Shown here: one piece after another, positions 23,901-36,324 of the stretch
Numbering within the stretch: position 1 is the first letter of the stretch
Layout: each line of letters begins with the position of its first letter
Source: Lepidurus packardi
Taxonomy: Eukaryota; Arthropoda; Branchiopoda; Notostraca; Triopsidae
Assembly (NCBI GenBank): GCA_023053545.1
Contig: JAKZAN010000001.1
Coordinates: 6,592,565 to 6,656,564 of the forward strand
Length of the DNA: 64,000 bases
Direction: 5' to 3'
Notes under the pieces: generated by a model
Told to the model about the DNA's origin: nothing
Seen by the model: the letters and a program-made list of their open reading frames with translations, nothing else
The model's database searches: none
Made by a program: the position numbers and the translations under genes

Positions 23901-26900
23901 TTCAAACTGCTGTAAATGTAATGATGCTGATTGCAAGAACTGTGACGATTCCTCTCCCACATGCGCTTGCTGTGAATGCGAAGGCTTAAATTGCAATAAC
24001 TGCAAAAATAAGTACGTGTGCACCGGCCAAGATCCTGCCAATTGCTGTAGGTGCCGAGGAAAGGATTGCGCAAACTGCAATGAAGGGATGAACAAGAATA
24101 AACCCAAATGCGACTGCTGTACGTGTGAAGACACAGCTTGCAAAAATTGCGATGGAGATCTTGTATGCCAGGATAGCATCCCACAACCAGACAACTTTTG
24201 CCAATGTCGTGGAAACAATTGCAATAACTGCAAAGATAAGGATGACCTGCCCCATTGCAACTGCTGTGAATGCACAGATAGCAGTTGTTCAAACTGTAAC
24301 GGAAAACTAGTTTGCGATGGAGAAAACCCTTCAAACTGCTGTAAATGTAATGATGCTGATTGCAAGAACTGTGACGATTCCTCTCCCACATGCGCTTGCT
24401 GTGAATGCGAAGGCTTAAATTGCAATAACTGCAAAAATAAGTACGTGTGCACCGGCCAAGATCCTGCCAATTGCTGTAGGTGCCGAGGAAAGGATTGCGC
24501 AAACTGCAATGAAGGGATGAACAAGAATAAACCCAAATGCGACTGCTGTACGTGTGAAGGCACAGCTTGCAAAAATTGCGATGGAGATCTTGTATGCCAG
24601 GATAGCATCCCACAACCAGACAACTTCTGCCAATGTCGTGGAAACGATTGCAATAACTGCAAAGATAAGGATGACCTGCCCCATTGCAACTGCTGTGAAT
24701 GCACAGATAGCAGTTGTTCAAACTGTAACGGAAAACTAGTTTGCGATGGAGAAAACCCTTCAAACTGCTGTAAATGTAATGATGCTGATTGCAAGAACTG
24801 TGACGATTCCTCTCCCACATGCGCTTGCTGTGAATGCGAAGGCTTAAATTGCAATAACTGCAAAAATAAGTACGTGTGCACCGGCCAAGATCCTGCCAAT
24901 TGCTGTAGGTGCCGAGGAAAGGATTGCGCAAACTGCAATGAAGGGATGAACAAGAATAAACCCAAATGCGACTGCTGTACGTGTGAAGACACAGCTTGCA
25001 AAAATTGCGATGGAGATCTTGTATGCCAGGATAGCATCCCACAACCAGACAACTTTTGCCAATGTCGTGGAAACAATTGCAATAACTGCAAAGATAAGGA
25101 TGACCTGCCCCATTGCAACTGCTGTGAATGCACAGATAGCAGTTGTTCAAACTGTAACGGAAAACTAGTTTGCGATGGAGAAAACCCTTCAAACTGCTGT
25201 AAATGTAATGATGCTGATTGCAAGAACTGTGACGATTCCTCTCCCACATGCGCTTGCTGTGAATGCGAAGGCTTAAATTGCAATAACTGCAAAAATAAGT
25301 ACGTGTGCACCGGCCAAGATCCTGCCAATTGCTGTAGGTGCCGAGGAAAGGATTGCGCAAACTGCAATGAAGGGATGAACAAGAATAAACCCAAATGCGA
25401 CTGCTGTACGTGTGAAGGCACAGCTTGCAAAAATTGCGATGGAGATCTTGTATGCCAGGATAGCATCCCACAACCAGACAACTTCTGCCAATGTCGTGGA
25501 AACGATTGCAATAACTGCAAAGATAAGGATGACCTGCCCCATTGCAACTGCTGTGAATGCACAGATAGCAGTTGTTCAAACTGTAACGGAAAACTAGTTT
25601 GCGATGGAGAAAACCCTTCAAACTGCTGTAAATGTAATGATGCTGATTGCAAGAACTGTGACGATTCCTCTCCCACATGCGCTTGCTGTGAATGCGAAGG
25701 CTTAAATTGCAATAACTGCAAAAATAAGTACGTGTGCACCGGCCAAGATCCTGCCAATTGCTGTAGGTGCCGAGGAAAGGATTGCGCAAACTGCAATGAA
25801 GGGATGAACAAGAATAAACCCAAATGCGACTGCTGTACGTGTGAAGACACAGCTTGCAAAAATTGCGATGGAGATCTTGTATGCCAGGATAGCATCCCAC
25901 AACCAGACAACTTTTGCCAATGTCGTGGAAACAATTGCAATAACTGCAAAGATAAGGATGACCTGCCCCATTGCAACTGCTGTGAATGCACAGATAGCAG
26001 TTGTTCAAACTGTAACGGAAAACTAGTTTGCGATGGAGAAAACCCTTCAAACTGCTGTAAATGTAATGATGCTGATTGCAAGAACTGTGACGATTCCTCT
26101 CCCACATGCGCTTGCTGTGAATGCGAAGGCTTAAATTGCAATAACTGCAAAAATAAGTACGTGTGCACCGGCCAAGATCCTGCCAATTGCTGTAGGTGCC
26201 GAGGAAAGGATTGCGCAAACTGCAATGAAGGGATGAACAAGAATAAACCCAAATGCGACTGCTGTACGTGTGAAGGCACAGCTTGCAAAAATTGCGATGG
26301 AGATCTTGTATGCCAGGATAGCATCCCACAACCAGACAACTTCTGCCAATGTCGTGGAAACGATTGCAATAACTGCAAAGATAAGGATGACCTGCCCCAT
26401 TGCAACTGCTGTGAATGCACAGATAGCAGTTGTTCAAACTGTAACGGAAAACTAGTTTGCGATGGAGAAAACCCTTCAAACTGCTGTAAATGTAATGATG
26501 CTGATTGCAAGAACTGTGACGATTCCTCTCCCACATGCGCTTGCTGTGAATGCGAAGGCTTAAATTGCAATAACTGCAAAAATAAGTACGTGTGCACCGG
26601 CCAAGATCCTGCCAATTGCTGTAGGTGCCGAGGAAAGGATTGCGCAAACTGCAATGAAGGGATGAACAAGAATAAACCCAAATGCGACTGCTGTACGTGT
26701 GAAGACACAGCTTGCAAAAATTGCGATGGAGATCTTGTATGCCAGGATAGCATCCCACAACCAGACAACTTTTGCCAATGTCGTGGAAACAATTGCAATA
26801 ACTGCAAAGATAAGGATGACCTGCCCCATTGCAACTGCTGTGAATGCACAGATAGCAGTTGTTCAAACTGTAACGGAAAACTAGTTTGCGATGGAGAAAA

Positions 26901-28416
26901 CCCTTCAAACTGCTGTAAATGTAATGATGCTGATTGCAAGAACTGTGACGATTCCTCTCCCACATGCGCTTGCTGTGAATGCGAAGGCTTAAATTGCAAT
27001 AACTGCAAAAATAAGTACGTGTGCACCGGCCAAGATCCTGCCAATTGCTGTAGGTGCCGAGGAAAGGATTGCGCAAACTGCAATGAAGGGATGAACAAGA
27101 ATAAACCCAAATGCGACTGCTGTACGTGTGAAGGCACAGCTTGCAAAAATTGCGATGGAGATCTTGTATGCCAGGATAGCATCCCACAACCAGACAACTT
27201 CTGCCAATGTCGTGGAAACGATTGCAATAACTGCAAAGATAAGGATGACCTGCCCCATTGCAACTGCTGTGAATGCACAGATAGCAGTTGTTCAAACTGT
27301 AACGGAAAACTAGTTTGCGATGGAGAAAACCCTTCAAACTGCTGTAAATGTAATGATGCTGATTGCAAGAACTGTGACGATTCCTCTCCCACATGCGCTT
27401 GCTGTGAATGCGAAGGCTTAAATTGCAATAACTGCAAAAATAAGTACGTGTGCACCGGCCAAGATCCTGCCAATTGCTGTAGGTGCCGAGGAAAGGATTG
27501 CGCGAACTGCAATGAAGGGATGAACAAGAATAAACCCAAATGCGACTGCTGTACGTGTGAAGACGCAGCCTGCAAAAACTGCATGGGAGAAGTTATATGC
27601 GAAGATAGCGGTAGTCAACCACCGGATTCTTGTTGTACGTGCCAAGGGAATAACAACTGCAAGAATTGCGATGATGTGTATGACGAACCGCTCTGCCCTT
27701 GTTGCGTTTGCGAAAATAAACAGTGTGCTAACTGCAAAGATAAGACCCTTTGCGTCGGACAAGAGTCTTTTGATGCCTGTGACTGTGAAGACGAAGCTTG
27801 TGGAAATTGCCCATCAACTGATGCTCGTCGTCCTTGCTGCCGCTGTGCAACTAGCACTAATTGCAATAATTGTAAAAACAAAAATCTTTGCGAGGGAGAG
27901 ACCAAGTCTGCTTGCTGCTTATGCGAAAACGACGCCTGCAAAAATTGCGACATTACCTCCCAAAAGAGCAAGCCACGCTGCAAGTGTTGTAAGTGTACGT
28001 CTTCAACTGATTGCAATAACTGTAACAACAAGAACCTTTGCGAAGGAGAAATTACCGATTGTTGTAAGTGTAGCGATCGGCAATGTAGCAATTGCAAGAC
28101 TGGCGTTTTTGCGGGTATGAAGCGATGTCGTTGCTGTGAATGTGAGGCCAACGGAAAATGTACTAACTGCGCTAATAAAGTGTTATGTGACGAAGACGTC
28201 AACACGGAGTCAAATTCCTGCTGCAAATGTAAGACAGTGGATTGTTCGGATTGCACCGATAACACTCAAACACAGTGCCCATGCTGCGAATGCGACGATA
28301 GTTCCAACTGCAATAACTGTAAGAACAGCCAAAAATCACAATGTAGTGGACCAGTGGCATTTTTCAAATCTTCTGTCTCCAATGTCACTATCGTTCCAAT
28401 TTTGGCCAAAAACTAA
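14974..28416 (+). CDS. Giant secreted cysteine-module repeat protein, two exons
   Basis: Exons 14974-16693 and 21002-28416 join in phase 1 at consensus sites (G|GTAAGTG and CCTAG|GT) and restore the module motif across the junction (CTNCYGKTMC), giving about 3044 residues. The start was chosen for its ATCATGG context and the signal peptide that follows (hydrophobic core WVLIISAAVCF, residues 12-22). Residues 28-268 lack the Cys pattern and hold a hydrophobic stretch around 144-176 and Thr-rich TVT motifs. From about residue 270 to the end the protein alternates two cysteine modules: A, CxCCxCx4CxNCx5C (one extra residue in some copies), and B, CCxCx4CxNC. About 57 A-B pairs occur, 42 of them inside the near-perfect array. 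Cysteine is about a quarter of the repeat region. An extracellular, disulfide-linked or metal-binding matrix material (secretion, glue, egg or cuticle coat) is my inference. I know no named homologue. Confidence 0.85.
17773..18680 (-). mobile_element. Decayed Ty3/gypsy integrase fragment
   Basis: On the minus strand three frame pieces read, in order, the integrase end segment (TAYHPQCNGLTERLNHTL, from 18678 down), the post-core region (GYSPFFLLYGREPKLP, 18414-18151) and a C-terminal chromo-like or linker segment (IIHVSRLKPYVE, 18060-17773). These are typical of Ty3/gypsy pol 3' ends. Frames are interrupted, and no LTR or upstream pol was seen, so this is a remnant. Confidence 0.75.
18905..19320. 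mobile_element. Degenerate mariner/Tigger-like MITE
   Basis: The left part (ACCTCGGTTTGCGAGTAACT, then TTGGTTTACGAGTG) and the right part (GGGAAATTCGCTTTAAGGTA, then GTGCTTTGGATTGCG) resemble the ends of short pogo/Tigger-type elements scattered through many animal genomes, from memory of that family. No transposase is present and the borders are approximate. Confidence 0.4.
21589..27594 (+). repeat. 429-bp tandem repeat array, 14 coding units
   Basis: Fourteen units of 429 bp (143 codons) lie head to tail in frame within exon 2, with very few differences between units. Each unit is three A-B cysteine module pairs and has 35 cysteines, not 36, because one B module reads NFCQC where the others read NCCxC. 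Units differ chiefly at two sites: AACGATTGC versus AACAATTGC, and GAAGGCACA versus GAAGACACA. Flanking modules on both sides have the same layout but are well diverged, so amplification is recent and confined to the centre. Confidence 0.95.
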
Positions 28417-30500
28417 ATCGTGTTGATCGTTGTCGTGTCTTGTTGTCATTTACTAATTGTAACCATCCGCAAGAAAAATGTTTATTATAATAAGCATACA
28501 TCTGTTAATTGTCGTCTAATCCAAACAGTAAAACAAACGAAGCTTGGCCAATACAACTTTTAGTTAATTAACGGAAATTTCGAATGAGTCGAAGCACCGA
28601 AACAGGACACCGTGGTTTGGGTATCGAAAATTGGCAACCTCGATAAATACTTTTTGTAATAAGAAGTAATAATTCTTTCCGGGGGGCTAAAAAACTTCTT
28701 ATCAATGGGATTAGAAGAGCTTCGGCACATTGAGTTTTATAATCCGAATTTATTATGTTAACTATATGTATATATACATATACGTATATGTATATTTATG
28801 TAAAAGTTTTCCGCCAATTTAGGCGGGTCACTGTTTAAAAAAAAAAAACATTTTTGTTAAATGCAATTATTTTAGCCTTTCATTCTGTAGCAATCATAAC
28901 AATACCCAATCTATTGACATTGTCTACAGATTAACTTAAATACCAATATTTTGTGTTGGTAACAGAAAGTTCAGAATTCGAATCATCGCGAAAGAATACG
29001 AAAGCGATGCTCAATGAGTGATGCAATATTCAAACCAAAACTGTGCACATTATATCGCGCATATTAAAGTAAGTTGTAAACGTAATTGTCTTACAAGAAG
29101 GAACTTTCTACACGATATATAAACATACACACACAAAGGCTTTATACGTGACTATCGAGGTGTAATTAGACACCAACCTACAACTGGTGACCACCATATA
29201 AACGGCGTCACGCCAGCCCTATCAGACCTGCTCTCATTAATTGACGCAACTAGCGTACATGTTCCATTAGATCTGTCTTTCTTATGATAAGCACGTATAA
29301 TGACTTATAAAAGCAAGGCATACCTTTCCAAGACCTGACGTATGTTACACTTGGACGCATAACGAAAAGATTGAATTTTGAACTCGAACGTCAAAGGAAG
29401 CCATGCAAAATCGGTGCGACAAGCAGTCACTTGATCTGACACGATAATAGAGACAACAAAGCGGAAGAAATTTCAGACCAGATGCTGGACTTCTCCGACC
29501 CCTAACCCTAATATATTCGTTGTGAAGTAGTAGATCTTTAAAATATTTTTGTTTTATTTCGAAATGAATTACTTTCCTTAAATATTCCTAAATATTACAC
29601 TATACGAAATTTGAAGCCCAGACTAACTAAAAGCGAAGGGCGTACAATTCGTGTTATCATATACTTTCTATCTCAAAAGATTTTTTCTTCCACATGAGAC
29701 AAGAATACATAACGGAACGATAGCTTTGCATCTGGGATTTTGAAGGGTTCTTGTATATTTCGCTCCGCAGGAGCAGCTCATCCTAGATCTTCTGGGTGAG
29801 AGATCATGGATTTTTTCCTCTGAAACAACCAACAAATCAAACGATTCAGTCTTCGTCTGCTGCTTTAAGAAGATCTGCTAGCAAGCACGAGGAAACATCG
29901 GAAACATTGCCAGCGCAACCATCCCTCCATGTCGGAAAAAGCAACCACCCTTTCAATGCGACTTCCTTTCGCACGCGTCTGCGGCATCCCTAGCGTCCCG
30001 TTGCTTCCTCTCCCCCACCTCCTCAAGAAAGTCTCCAGCAACTTTAAAGCCAAATATAAACCTTTTTCCCACCCCCCACCCCTCTTGTACCACCACCGTG
30101 CAAGGGAAACCACATGTGTATGTATGTGTGTGTGCTTCCAATTTTGCCCCTTCTGTGCGTATGGTAGTGGTACTGTACGGTAGTGTGCAGCTTCTGAACC
30201 CTTAAGGGGCTGAAAGACATCATGGCATAAGCCACGCACTTCCCCTTATTCCTAACCCCGCTTTTAAAATTAGTAAATGGTCGACGTTTGCCACCACCAG
30301 CAACGGCTTCAAGACGGTTCAGTCCTCAGCAAGTCGACGTCGGCGACGCACGAGTCCAAAGAGCAACATTTGTGACTCGCCAACTAGTCTCAATGGTTTG
30401 ACCAACCTCAGTCCCCCTCTCTTTCGCAACTTCGTGTTCTAAGTGTAACTATTTCAAAGTATTCCGCGTTCCGCTTTAAAGGAAGGAGCCTTAAGGAAAA
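28417..30500. other. Intergenic region between the Cys-rich gene and Scratch
   Basis: It includes the 3' UTR of the upstream gene (no canonical AATAAA close to the stop, only AATAAG-like at about 28488), a TA-rich palindromic stretch near 28765-28800, and the 5' flank of Scratch. Minus-strand frames near 29865-30239 lack domain support. Confidence 0.4.
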
Positions 30501-32693
30501 ATGCCGAAATCCTTCTTATTTACCCACCGAAGATACGATCCTGATAATGTCACAGGTAAAGTTCTCTATTGCATTATGTAATTTGCGCGTTTCGGGATGG
30601 TTTGACTCATCGGATCGAAGAAAAGGGTCACATTTCTACAGTGACATCGTGGTGGTGATAACTCGGTGATTCAGGCCTGTGGGCAATTGCCAGCACGAGC
30701 CAGCAGTCACTTCTCCCAACTTAAAAGATTGCGTTAAGCTCTGTTTTAGTAGAGTAAACGTGAGTCAGATGGCTTAAAATACACCCGCACACCCTTTCCA
30801 GCACGCGTTCCACTGTCTCCGCATAGCCAGACAGCTCGCTCTCATTAATTCAAACATAATCAATGCTTTACTTAAAGATATTCTAACATCCATTTTCCAT
30901 CACGAAAATTCTATTTGCATCCTTTTATTTTAAAAAATAAAAAGAAGAACTAAAGCATTTCCTAAGATTGGTTTTGCAGAATTAAAATTCTAGATATAAA
31001 CGGTGAATCGGAGGCGTCGCGGGAGATTTTTAGATTAGGTTGAAGGCCCCCCTAGCAGACTAAAACTTGTCTAAGGTTTCAGCATGGCAACGATTCATAA
31101 CGTTTACTAAAAAACTTAGCTACTCTCCAAAACCACCTGTCTATTTTTTTCATGATCGTGTGCCAGCGTTCCGCAGGTGGCTTTTTTGGCACACACGAAA
31201 AAAGGTCAATTTAACCGAAAGACCAGCAGCCAAAATAAGCTAAGTTTAGCTCATTCCCGATGGCGCGGGGGGCCCCACCCGAAGAGTATTCCAAACAAGA
31301 GAAATCTCTCCCAATATCTACCCCTGATGTTCTGTGTGGGAGGCATTCATCTCTGGCCTATGCTATTGCACTCTCTGATAACGTTTCTTTTCAAAACTCT
31401 GCAGAGCCGACGTCAGGGAGTCTGCAAGTCCCAAGCGAAGCTTTTTTGTACGAACTCAACTTAACAGACAAGCTAAGACGGACGCCTCCCAAGAAACGAG
31501 CAAAGACATTAGCATTGAATCAAATGCTGCTCCAACAGTCGCCGGTATTGGCTTCGTCCGTGCCAAACCACTCGCCAGAACGTCCAACTATGACAGCCAT
31601 GCGTCATGTAATTAGTAATGCCATCGCAGCTCCGAGATCCTCGCCAGTAGTGCAAGACGAACTTTTTAATCTGAGGCAACTCGCGGACATCAGCTTGGCA
31701 GCGGCCGCGGCTTTCGTGCCAGGATCGACGGGAGTCGGAGTACGTCGAAGTTTGATGGAGTCATTTCACGAAAGACCGGATTCATTCGGCCATCTGGATG
31801 TTCCCTTAAACCTCAGCACGCACGATGCGATAGAAACCACGTCCATGCTAACTCCTTCGCCTTCTGCATCACCGTCCCCTACCCATTCACCGGCGTGCTC
31901 ACCTTCACCCAGGACCCGCTCCAACAATAACACCAGCCCCAGAAAACAAACCTATGAGAGCATTACGTCGTCTGACGAAAATTCCAGTGAAGTGCCCTGC
32001 AATCTGTCTATAAAGTCTACAAGCAGCAGCAGGGGCAGTAGTAGCATCAAAGTGGAACCCAATCACATCTGCCCAGACTGCAACAAAAGCTACAGCACTT
32101 CGTCCAACTTGGCCCGCCATCGTCAAATCCACCGCTCCCCCGCGGATCAAAAGGTAATTGACGACTATTTCCTTTGAATCTGATGTGCTCTTGTCACATT
32201 GGAAGCTAGTTTTGTTTATCTAAACAAAATGTCTTGGTAGGCAAGAAGATGTCCTCATTGCGACAAGGTTTACGTGTCCGTTCCAGCTTTTTCCATGCAT
32301 GTACGTACTCATAGCCAAGGCTGTAAATGTCCGTTCTGTGGCAAAGGCTTTTCCAGACCTTGGCTCTTGCAAGGTCACATTCGTACCCACACAGGTATGT
32401 CACAGTGGTACAGTACACAGTGTTGATGGTTACACCAGATTTGAAGACTTTAGACAATTTTTGTTACCATTTTTACAGGTGAAAAACCTTTTCGCTGTCA
32501 CGTTTGCGACAAGGCTTTTGCAGACAAGTCCAACTTGCGAGCTCACCTGCAAACGCATTCCAATGCCAAGCCGTTTACCTGTCAACGTTGTGGCAAAGCG
32601 TTTGCTCTCAAATCCTACTTGTACAAGCACGAGGAGTCATCTTGCATGCGCCTGGCTCGTGCTCAAAACAGCGAAGCCACTGACGCTGAATAG
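30501..32693 (+). CDS. scrt: Scratch-family zinc-finger transcription repressor
   Basis: Four exons: 30501-30555, 31240-32153, 32241-32394 and 32479-32693, giving 445 residues. Exon 1 encodes a SNAG-type repression motif ([13 protein letters not shown]), which recruits corepressors in the Snail/Scratch superfamily. PLNLS (about residue 207) and PCNLS (about 271) resemble CtBP-binding motifs, and PPKKRAK (about 100) looks like a nuclear signal. Five C2H2-type fingers fill the C-terminus from about residue 295: [68 protein letters not shown] and [17 protein letters not shown]. The second and fifth finger signatures separate Scratch from Snail. The family binds E-box-like sites and promotes neuronal fate. 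The exon 2 acceptor (AAATAAG) has a weak pyrimidine tract and is the least certain border. Confidence 0.92.
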
Positions 32694-33632
32694 CGCCAAT
32701 CGAATGAAAGAATAAGCCATGTGTGTCAAAAGCAAAATACCCTTTGTATTCTTCTTTGTTTTTTGTATTGTTCGATTAGAGCAATCTCGTTTACCGAATG
32801 GAGCGAGGTTCACAGCCAAAGATGAGTTATCTTAGTCATGTGTGCTGAAATGTTGTTGCCATATACACGACACTTCATTAGCCTATAGCCCTTTCCCCTT
32901 GTACTGGTATTCCCTTGGCCCCCCAAATTCCTCATTGGACTGATGTGTGCAGTGCATTTTCAAGCTAGGTATTTTCACACTTTTCACATGTAAAAATGTT
33001 TCAACTTCACATCGGAACCGAAAACTCCCTTTCGACGTCGCCCATGCAGCTATTTTAGCCACCAAAGATGAGTACAAGCTTGTTGTAGGCACTATAGGTA
33101 CTTTGAGTTAGGGACCATGCAGCCTTCTATAGGAAACAAAAATCCCAGGCTAAGAAAGTTTAGTTTAGCTGTTATATCTTCCTGTTATGCAGAAATATTG
33201 CTTCCAATTTAGGCATCATTCCCCTCCTCAACAATGTTGTCTCAGTGTGAAACTGACAGTACTTATTCATTACTGACAGTGGTAGCTGAACCAAGGTGCT
33301 CCAGTTTAAATGTTTTAGCGCGACGCAAATTATGTCTGCTAACTAGTTGTCTGTGCCTTAACCAGCCCTTTCTGTGCCAACATGTATACGTCGACAATCA
33401 TGTCCAGGAATCACGTGCCTTTTTTATTCTTGGATTGAGAAAGTCCCTTACATGGTAGCTCTTACTTTTTGGCATAAAAACACAACTCTTTGTTACTTTT
33501 ACATTGGGATTGTCTAGTGTGCTATGTATTATCGTAGTTGCATGCTTGTTTTTGTACCATACTTTTTTAGACTAGAGAAGTCAGATTGGACTACTGCTAT
33601 TTATACTGCCAAAGAACTTTTGTAAAATTTGG

Positions 33633-33638
33633 AATAAA
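33633..33638 (+). terminator. Polyadenylation signal of Scratch
   Basis: AATAAA about 940 bases after the Scratch stop, followed by a T-rich downstream stretch. The intervening sequence has no other gene and fits a long 3' UTR. Confidence 0.6.
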
Positions 33639-33659
33639 ATACAACATTTTAGGAAACAA

Positions 33660-36324
33660 CATTTGTCTTTTTCTTGGAGGTCGAATGACTAAAGGATGTT
33701 GTGTGTAGGACATTCCCGTCATTGTCTTAATGAAACCCCAGGATAGCAGGGCCAGAGCAGATGCCACCGGATGTTGTGCATTCTTGACTCAGCTATGTAA
33801 TGGTGACTGGTGACCCCTGCAGCATTGCTGCAGCCTGCTGGCTGTTGCTTCATGACGATCCCCTTCTTAGTTTTCAGACTAAAAATCCCAAGTCGCGGAG
33901 CCACGCAAGAGCAACGGGTTACGGAACAGTAACGCAGGAGGAAATATCTTCGAAGGAACCTAAATTTAGCCAGTCTCCCTCCAACTGAGACTTTCAAGTA
34001 AAAGTATTATGTATAGGCCCCTTACAGTAATGCGCATCTGTGTGTCCCTAAGTTGGGAGATACGCGTGTGGGGGTAATTTGTGCATGTCGATGGCACACG
34101 CCACGAATTTCCTCCTCTCTGTTCGCGTTTTCTCAAGGCAAGAAACTACTCAAATATGGTGTGGGAGGGACCGAGAGGGGGAAAATCACACCAGCTAAGA
34201 TCTAGACCAGCAACTGGGCCCAAGCCACTAGGCTTGGACCGTTTACCGTGTGGGCAAGGTTAACTGTCAACATGTATATCCCTGCCTGTTTTCTCAAATC
34301 ATATTAAATTGGGCAACAGTACGAAATGACGGGGTTCGAGAGAGGATTATGAAATTGTTATATGAAGAGCAGGTGATCAACGTTTGGCCATGTCTCAACG
34401 TGTTGCTTGCTTGTCTGGGTGAACTCCTTTGGGTATAAAGGCTCACATGGGATCCATTTTCGTCAGGTTCCGGTCTGACTCTTGCAACTGTGCAGAACTG
34501 GCTTGGGGGAGGACACGAGATCACAGTCTGCAAGATTCACGTCTCACGGTGGTAAGCAAGAGGAGAGAGAGGAAAACAGCTTCCTTCCGTTATCTCGACT
34601 TCCGTTCAAAGATTTCATCCCACTTGGAGGGTTATTCCTCCAGTTAATCCCCACCTCGCGAGGAAACTCACAACGCATAGCTAAGAAACCGCTAAATTAT
34701 TGCACATGTGGTTCTCTGCCATCATCGCCTCAGTGTGTTCCTTCATAGCAGCACGCTCTGCAACAGCAGGCAAAAACAGCCACGCAGCTGTTGCTTAGAC
34801 CACATTGCACTATTCACTAATGACTGACACGCGACTGAAAACTCGACACCCCTTATCTCCAGTTCGAACATGGTAAATTAGATCGGCGAACATAAACTCT
34901 GCGGCTGCTAAAACTGACTTAATAATGTCATTCATCTAAAAAAAAAGTTGCCATTCTAGCTCTCCCGATTGGAGAAAGACACTAAAGAGTATTTGCGTCT
35001 TGGTTATTTGAGTAGAAGACCTGTCAAATTTAAAAATAAAATTAAACCTTAATTAGTTTTCGTTTACTGATAACAATAAGCTTATATTTCCTAAACAGAC
35101 TGAGCTTTTGTTGGGTGTTCATTCTAGTCATTAAAAGTTGGCCGTAGTGTTGGACTCCAGCAAACGCGCGGACTCCAGATAAGACTTTCCCCAGGTTATA
35201 TCCTGTTTTCAACTCATCATTCATCACAATTTCCTTATATAGAAAAGTTTCCGTTCTTGGAAGTCATCGGGATTGACTAAGTAGGTAAAAATATAGTATA
35301 GATTTACTTTTGAATACTAGCTATATCATACGAAGGTCAGTTTAAAATCTGTTACGGAAGTGGGTGACAGTGCAAAAGAATTTTTTTTTTAAGAAAATTA
35401 AGAAAGCCCACGAATGGGTGTGAGAAGCCTTGTGGGTACAATATTTTGAAGAATTAATATCTAACCAAAGTTTACCTCCTGTACCTATTTTTTAACTATC
35501 CTACCCAAGTTTGCCTATTGTTTCTCATTAGTCTGACCGTTTCTAATTTACATACGTTACCTATTTTTCGTAACTTTATCCATATATATCGACTTTCTTT
35601 AATTACTTTTAATTTAATCGGATGCTTTAATCGGATACTTTTAATATAATTCGATCTGAGATATAATATTTAAGCCAACTGTTTGTTTAAGCACGCCACG
35701 TGACAAGTGCCGGCGCTGTCATAAGCTCACGGAAGATGAGCATATAAGCACGCATGCACGAACAGTTTTTGTAAAGTAAGTTTAAAACTCGGAGAATATG
35801 CAGGCAAGACTGAACTACGGACCAATTTCATGTATATATAATGCCCATGAATATGCTAAATTTACTTTTGGGAGAAAACCATTTAGGTCCCTTCCGGGAT
35901 CTAGGATAGACCCAAGTCAATTCCTTGAAATTGTTGTTTAGCAGGACAGGATCGTATGGGATATACTAACTTTCTTTAAGTGATTAGGGTAATTACTGAT
36001 TACTAAGCAATGTTTTGAATATTTTTCTTTTGTGTTTTATGAGTACTTGTAACCATTAATGGCATTTTAGTATAGTTTTACTATTTTTCTTGCATTGCGC
36101 TTATCTCACTCCTGCATCCATTTGCAATTAAGTGAGAAATATTGACGAAAAATATTGAAAAATAAAATCATGGAGTTTCTTTGCATCAAATACAGTTCAT
36201 AATTATATCAATGAAAGCCGGTACTGAAATTTTCCCGCCAATGCAATCAGCCAATATCAAAAGAGCGACGTCCCCAACCGTCAGGGCCCTGTTATAAATC
36301 ACGATATATAACAACGTTGTCGAT
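33660..36324. other. Intergenic region between Scratch and SIRT2
   Basis: I see only short, unsupported frames on both strands and AT-rich sequence toward the SIRT2 end, including a CACGTG E-box near 35697. No RNA gene fold or transposon hallmark was recognised. Confidence 0.35.

Noticed and set aside
21474-27584. Two antisense open frames of about 2036 and 1941 codons across the Cys-module array
   Set aside because: They exist because the 429-bp unit is a multiple of three and happens to lack stops in those frames; the products are low-complexity shadows of the sense repeat, with no start context or domain.
21589-27594. CRISPR-like tandem array
   Set aside because: Units are 429 bp, contiguous, coding and without spacers; the setting is a spliced animal gene.
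14974-28416. Calling the giant protein a metallothionein
   Set aside because: Cys content is similar, but it has a signal peptide, is about 40 times longer, and its CC/CxC/CxNC spacing does not match metallothioneins I know.
29500-29515. CCCTAACCCTAA telomere-like motif
   Set aside because: A single short occurrence, and arthropod telomeres usually use TTAGG.
29865-30239. 124-codon minus-strand frame upstream of Scratch
   Set aside because: Follows CA/TG-repeat and purine/pyrimidine bias; no domain.
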